From: Roseburia rectibacter
GTDB lineage: Bacteria > Bacillota > Clostridia > Lachnospirales > Lachnospiraceae
DNA length: 64,000 bases
Direction: 5' to 3'
NCBI RefSeq assembly: GCF_014287515.2
Contig: NZ_CP092473.1
Span: 2,879,001 to 2,943,000, forward strand
Positions 62,614-64,000 of this stretch are shown here, piece by piece. Position 1 is the stretch's first letter, and each line of letters starts with the position of its first letter. Below the pieces are notes generated by a model, which was not told the DNA's origin, searched no databases, and saw only the letters and a program-made list of their open reading frames with translations. The position numbers and the translations under genes were made by a program.

Positions 62614-64000
62614 CTATTTTGCTGCAGCAGAAAGAGAACTGCAAAAATCATTGTACCAGTTTTCAAATGCCTCATCTGAAAGATATGATTCTAATACTTC
62701 ATCCCTTGAGGTTCCCTCTGCAATAGCTGCATCGATTGCAGTTTTATCCTCAACTGCCTTATCAGACAAATTATAGTCTAAGATTTTTCTCGCATCATAC
62801 CCCTTTCTGAAACTTTTCGGTGTATAAAATTTCTTCTGATCAAAATTCTCTAAGATGTATTTCAGACAATCATAAGACTTTTCATTGATCTCTATATTAT
62901 TATCTTTGATAACCTTATCTAATGTTTCAACTTTATTTGCCTCTTTTAAAACCGGAAGATATGCCGAAGCACAGCCAAAACGGAGATTCTGCTCTTTCTC
63001 TGTAATCCATTTTAAAAATACACAGGATGCATATTCATGTGCATCATCTGACTTTGTAACAGCCATTCCTGCCCCCTGCTGCACCATATAATTTTCTCCA
63101 TCCTGCATGATCGGCGCATCCTGAATAATGTAATCGATCGGATAACTCTCCTCTCCATTTTCTACATTATCCGGGAAATATACTGCCGAAGATGTAGCTC
63201 CGGTATATGCAAGAATATCTCCTGTTTTCACGTCATCTGAACGAAATTTTCCGTAAGATTCAAAATATCCCTTCACATATGGCACATAATAATCATCCCA
63301 CAGACGACGCATAGATTCTTTATCTGTATTTAATGTTACCTCTCCATTTTTTACTTCAAAGATTTCTTTTCCCATCTGTTTCATTCCGATAATGAAATAA
63401 TTAGACATGGAATCCCTGCCGTAAAATGCCTTTCCATCATCCGGAATATCCGGTGTCTTTGCATCTGTCCATTCATAATAGCGCTCAGCTACATCAACGA
63501 CTCCTTCAATCGTCTTTAATTCATCCAATGAAGATCCTGTCTCTGCTGCAAACGGCTCCCAGTCCGTTTTATTGATCATCATGATTTCTGTTGATTTTGC
63601 AACCGGCAAAAGATACAGTGCACCATCGTCCTGAAAATATCCTTCTTCAATATAAGAGTCCACATAAGAAGATAATTCATCTTCACTGAAATACTGTGTC
63701 AGATCAACTAATTTACCCTCCTGCTGTGCATAATACGCCGTATCAGCATAGGACGAAAAAATATCCGGCAGATCGTCTGCACCCACTTCTCCTTTGATCG
63801 CACTCTGAACCGCCTGTTCTAAATCATAAACAGAACCCTGGCTGTATTCTTCCACATAAATTCCTTTTTCTTTTCCTACCGTTGCATTAAATTCTTCCAC
63901 AAGCGTATCAAAAGTAGCCTGCTGTGCTCCGTTGTAATAATGCCAGACCGTAAGTGATACCGGATTGTCCGGATCTAACTTTACCTTTGCAGTCCCACTA
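62614..64000 (-). CDS. Extracellular solute-binding protein (partial, N-terminus outside window)
   Basis: The frame is open to the window edge, so at least 461 residues with no start visible. The first residues in view, KVKLDPDNPVSLTVWHYYNG AQQATFDTLVEEFN, match the mature N-terminus of family 1 sugar-binding proteins; its signal/lipobox should lie just outside. It ends FENWYNDFCSSLSAAAK. The next gene downstream is a hybrid histidine kinase and no permease is present in the window, so it may act in sensing, as known for binding proteins paired with Cache or YesM-type kinases. Confidence 0.8.
   Translation of the reverse strand, partial: SGTAKVKLDPDNPVSLTVWHYYNGAQQATFDTLVEEFNATVGKEKGIYVEEYSQGSVYDLEQAVQSAIKGEVGADDLPDIFSSYADTAYYAQQEGKLVDLTQYFSEDELSSYVDSYIEEGYFQDDGALYLLPVAKSTEIMMINKTDWEPFAAETGSSLDELKTIEGVVDVAERYYEWTDAKTPDIPDDGKAFYGRDSMSNYFIIGMKQMGKEIFEVKNGEVTLNTDKESMRRLWDDYYVPYVKGYFESYGKFRSDDVKTGDILAYTGATSSAVYFPDNVENGEESYPIDYIIQDAPIMQDGENYMVQQGAGMAVTKSDDAHEYASCVFLKWITEKEQNLRFGCASAYLPVLKEANKVETLDKVIKDNNIEINEKSYDCLKYILENFDQKKFYTPKSFRKGYDARKILDYNLSDKAVEDKTAIDAAIAEGTSRDEVLESYLSDEAFENWYNDFCSSLSAAAK

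Overview
The window looks like a chromosomal segment of a gut clostridium of the Lachnospiraceae (Roseburia / Agathobacter / Butyrivibrio type). The evidence is low-to-moderate GC, AGGAGG-type ribosome binding sites before most genes, several MalEFG-type sugar importers, many intracellular plant-glycan enzymes, YesM and AraC/LacI sugar regulators, and Rpn (PD-(D/E)XK) repeat genes. The genus is an inference; no rRNA or tRNA gene was seen.

The left half is carbohydrate metabolism, almost all on the minus strand. From 1 to 11.8 kb, read in the direction of transcription, there are two large phosphorylase-type enzymes, a GH30 remnant, a solute-binding protein, two permeases, a second lipoprotein binding protein and the start of a YesM-type histidine kinase: an oligosaccharide import and phosphorolysis locus. 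From 11.9 to 15.4 kb lie a decayed YgjV-like gene, a cytidylate-kinase-like protein, a MATE exporter preceded by two look-alike RNA hairpins, a flavodoxin, and a collapsed ars locus (truncated arsR, internally deleted arsC). From 15.4 to 23.9 kb lie galT, galK, a cytoplasmic GH53 galactanase, a GH2 beta-galactosidase and an AraC regulator. From 23.9 to 37.5 kb lie a Zn-ribbon protein, a DUF3863-like protein, an ABC importer, a LacI regulator, a GH3 enzyme, the wreck of a secreted modular glycanase and a divergent GH42 beta-galactosidase. Five LacI-type operators tie this last region together. The likely pathway is uptake of beta-galacto-oligosaccharides, cleavage by GH53/GH2/GH42 and entry of galactose into the Leloir pathway by GalK and GalT. 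The secreted galactanase that would feed it appears broken.

From 37.5 to 46.2 kb the DNA is accessory in character: three copies of an Rpn-family nuclease gene (one degraded), a partial tandem duplication that includes the start of suhB, two secreted surface proteins (CHAP and NPCBM), an XRE regulator and an AlkD-like protein. Between 46.2 and 47.24 kb is a gene-free composite element bounded by 15-bp inverted repeats. It contains two inverted copies of a roughly 340-bp structured sequence whose hairpin stems differ but remain paired. This is the best candidate for something undescribed.

From 47.3 kb to the end are a MacAB-like ABC exporter operon with two tandem membrane-fusion proteins, pyroglutamyl peptidase, a HAD phosphatase, hybrid-cluster protein (Hcp), glycerol-1-phosphate dehydrogenase, and a 1297-residue hybrid histidine kinase encoded just downstream of a solute-binding protein that runs off the right edge.
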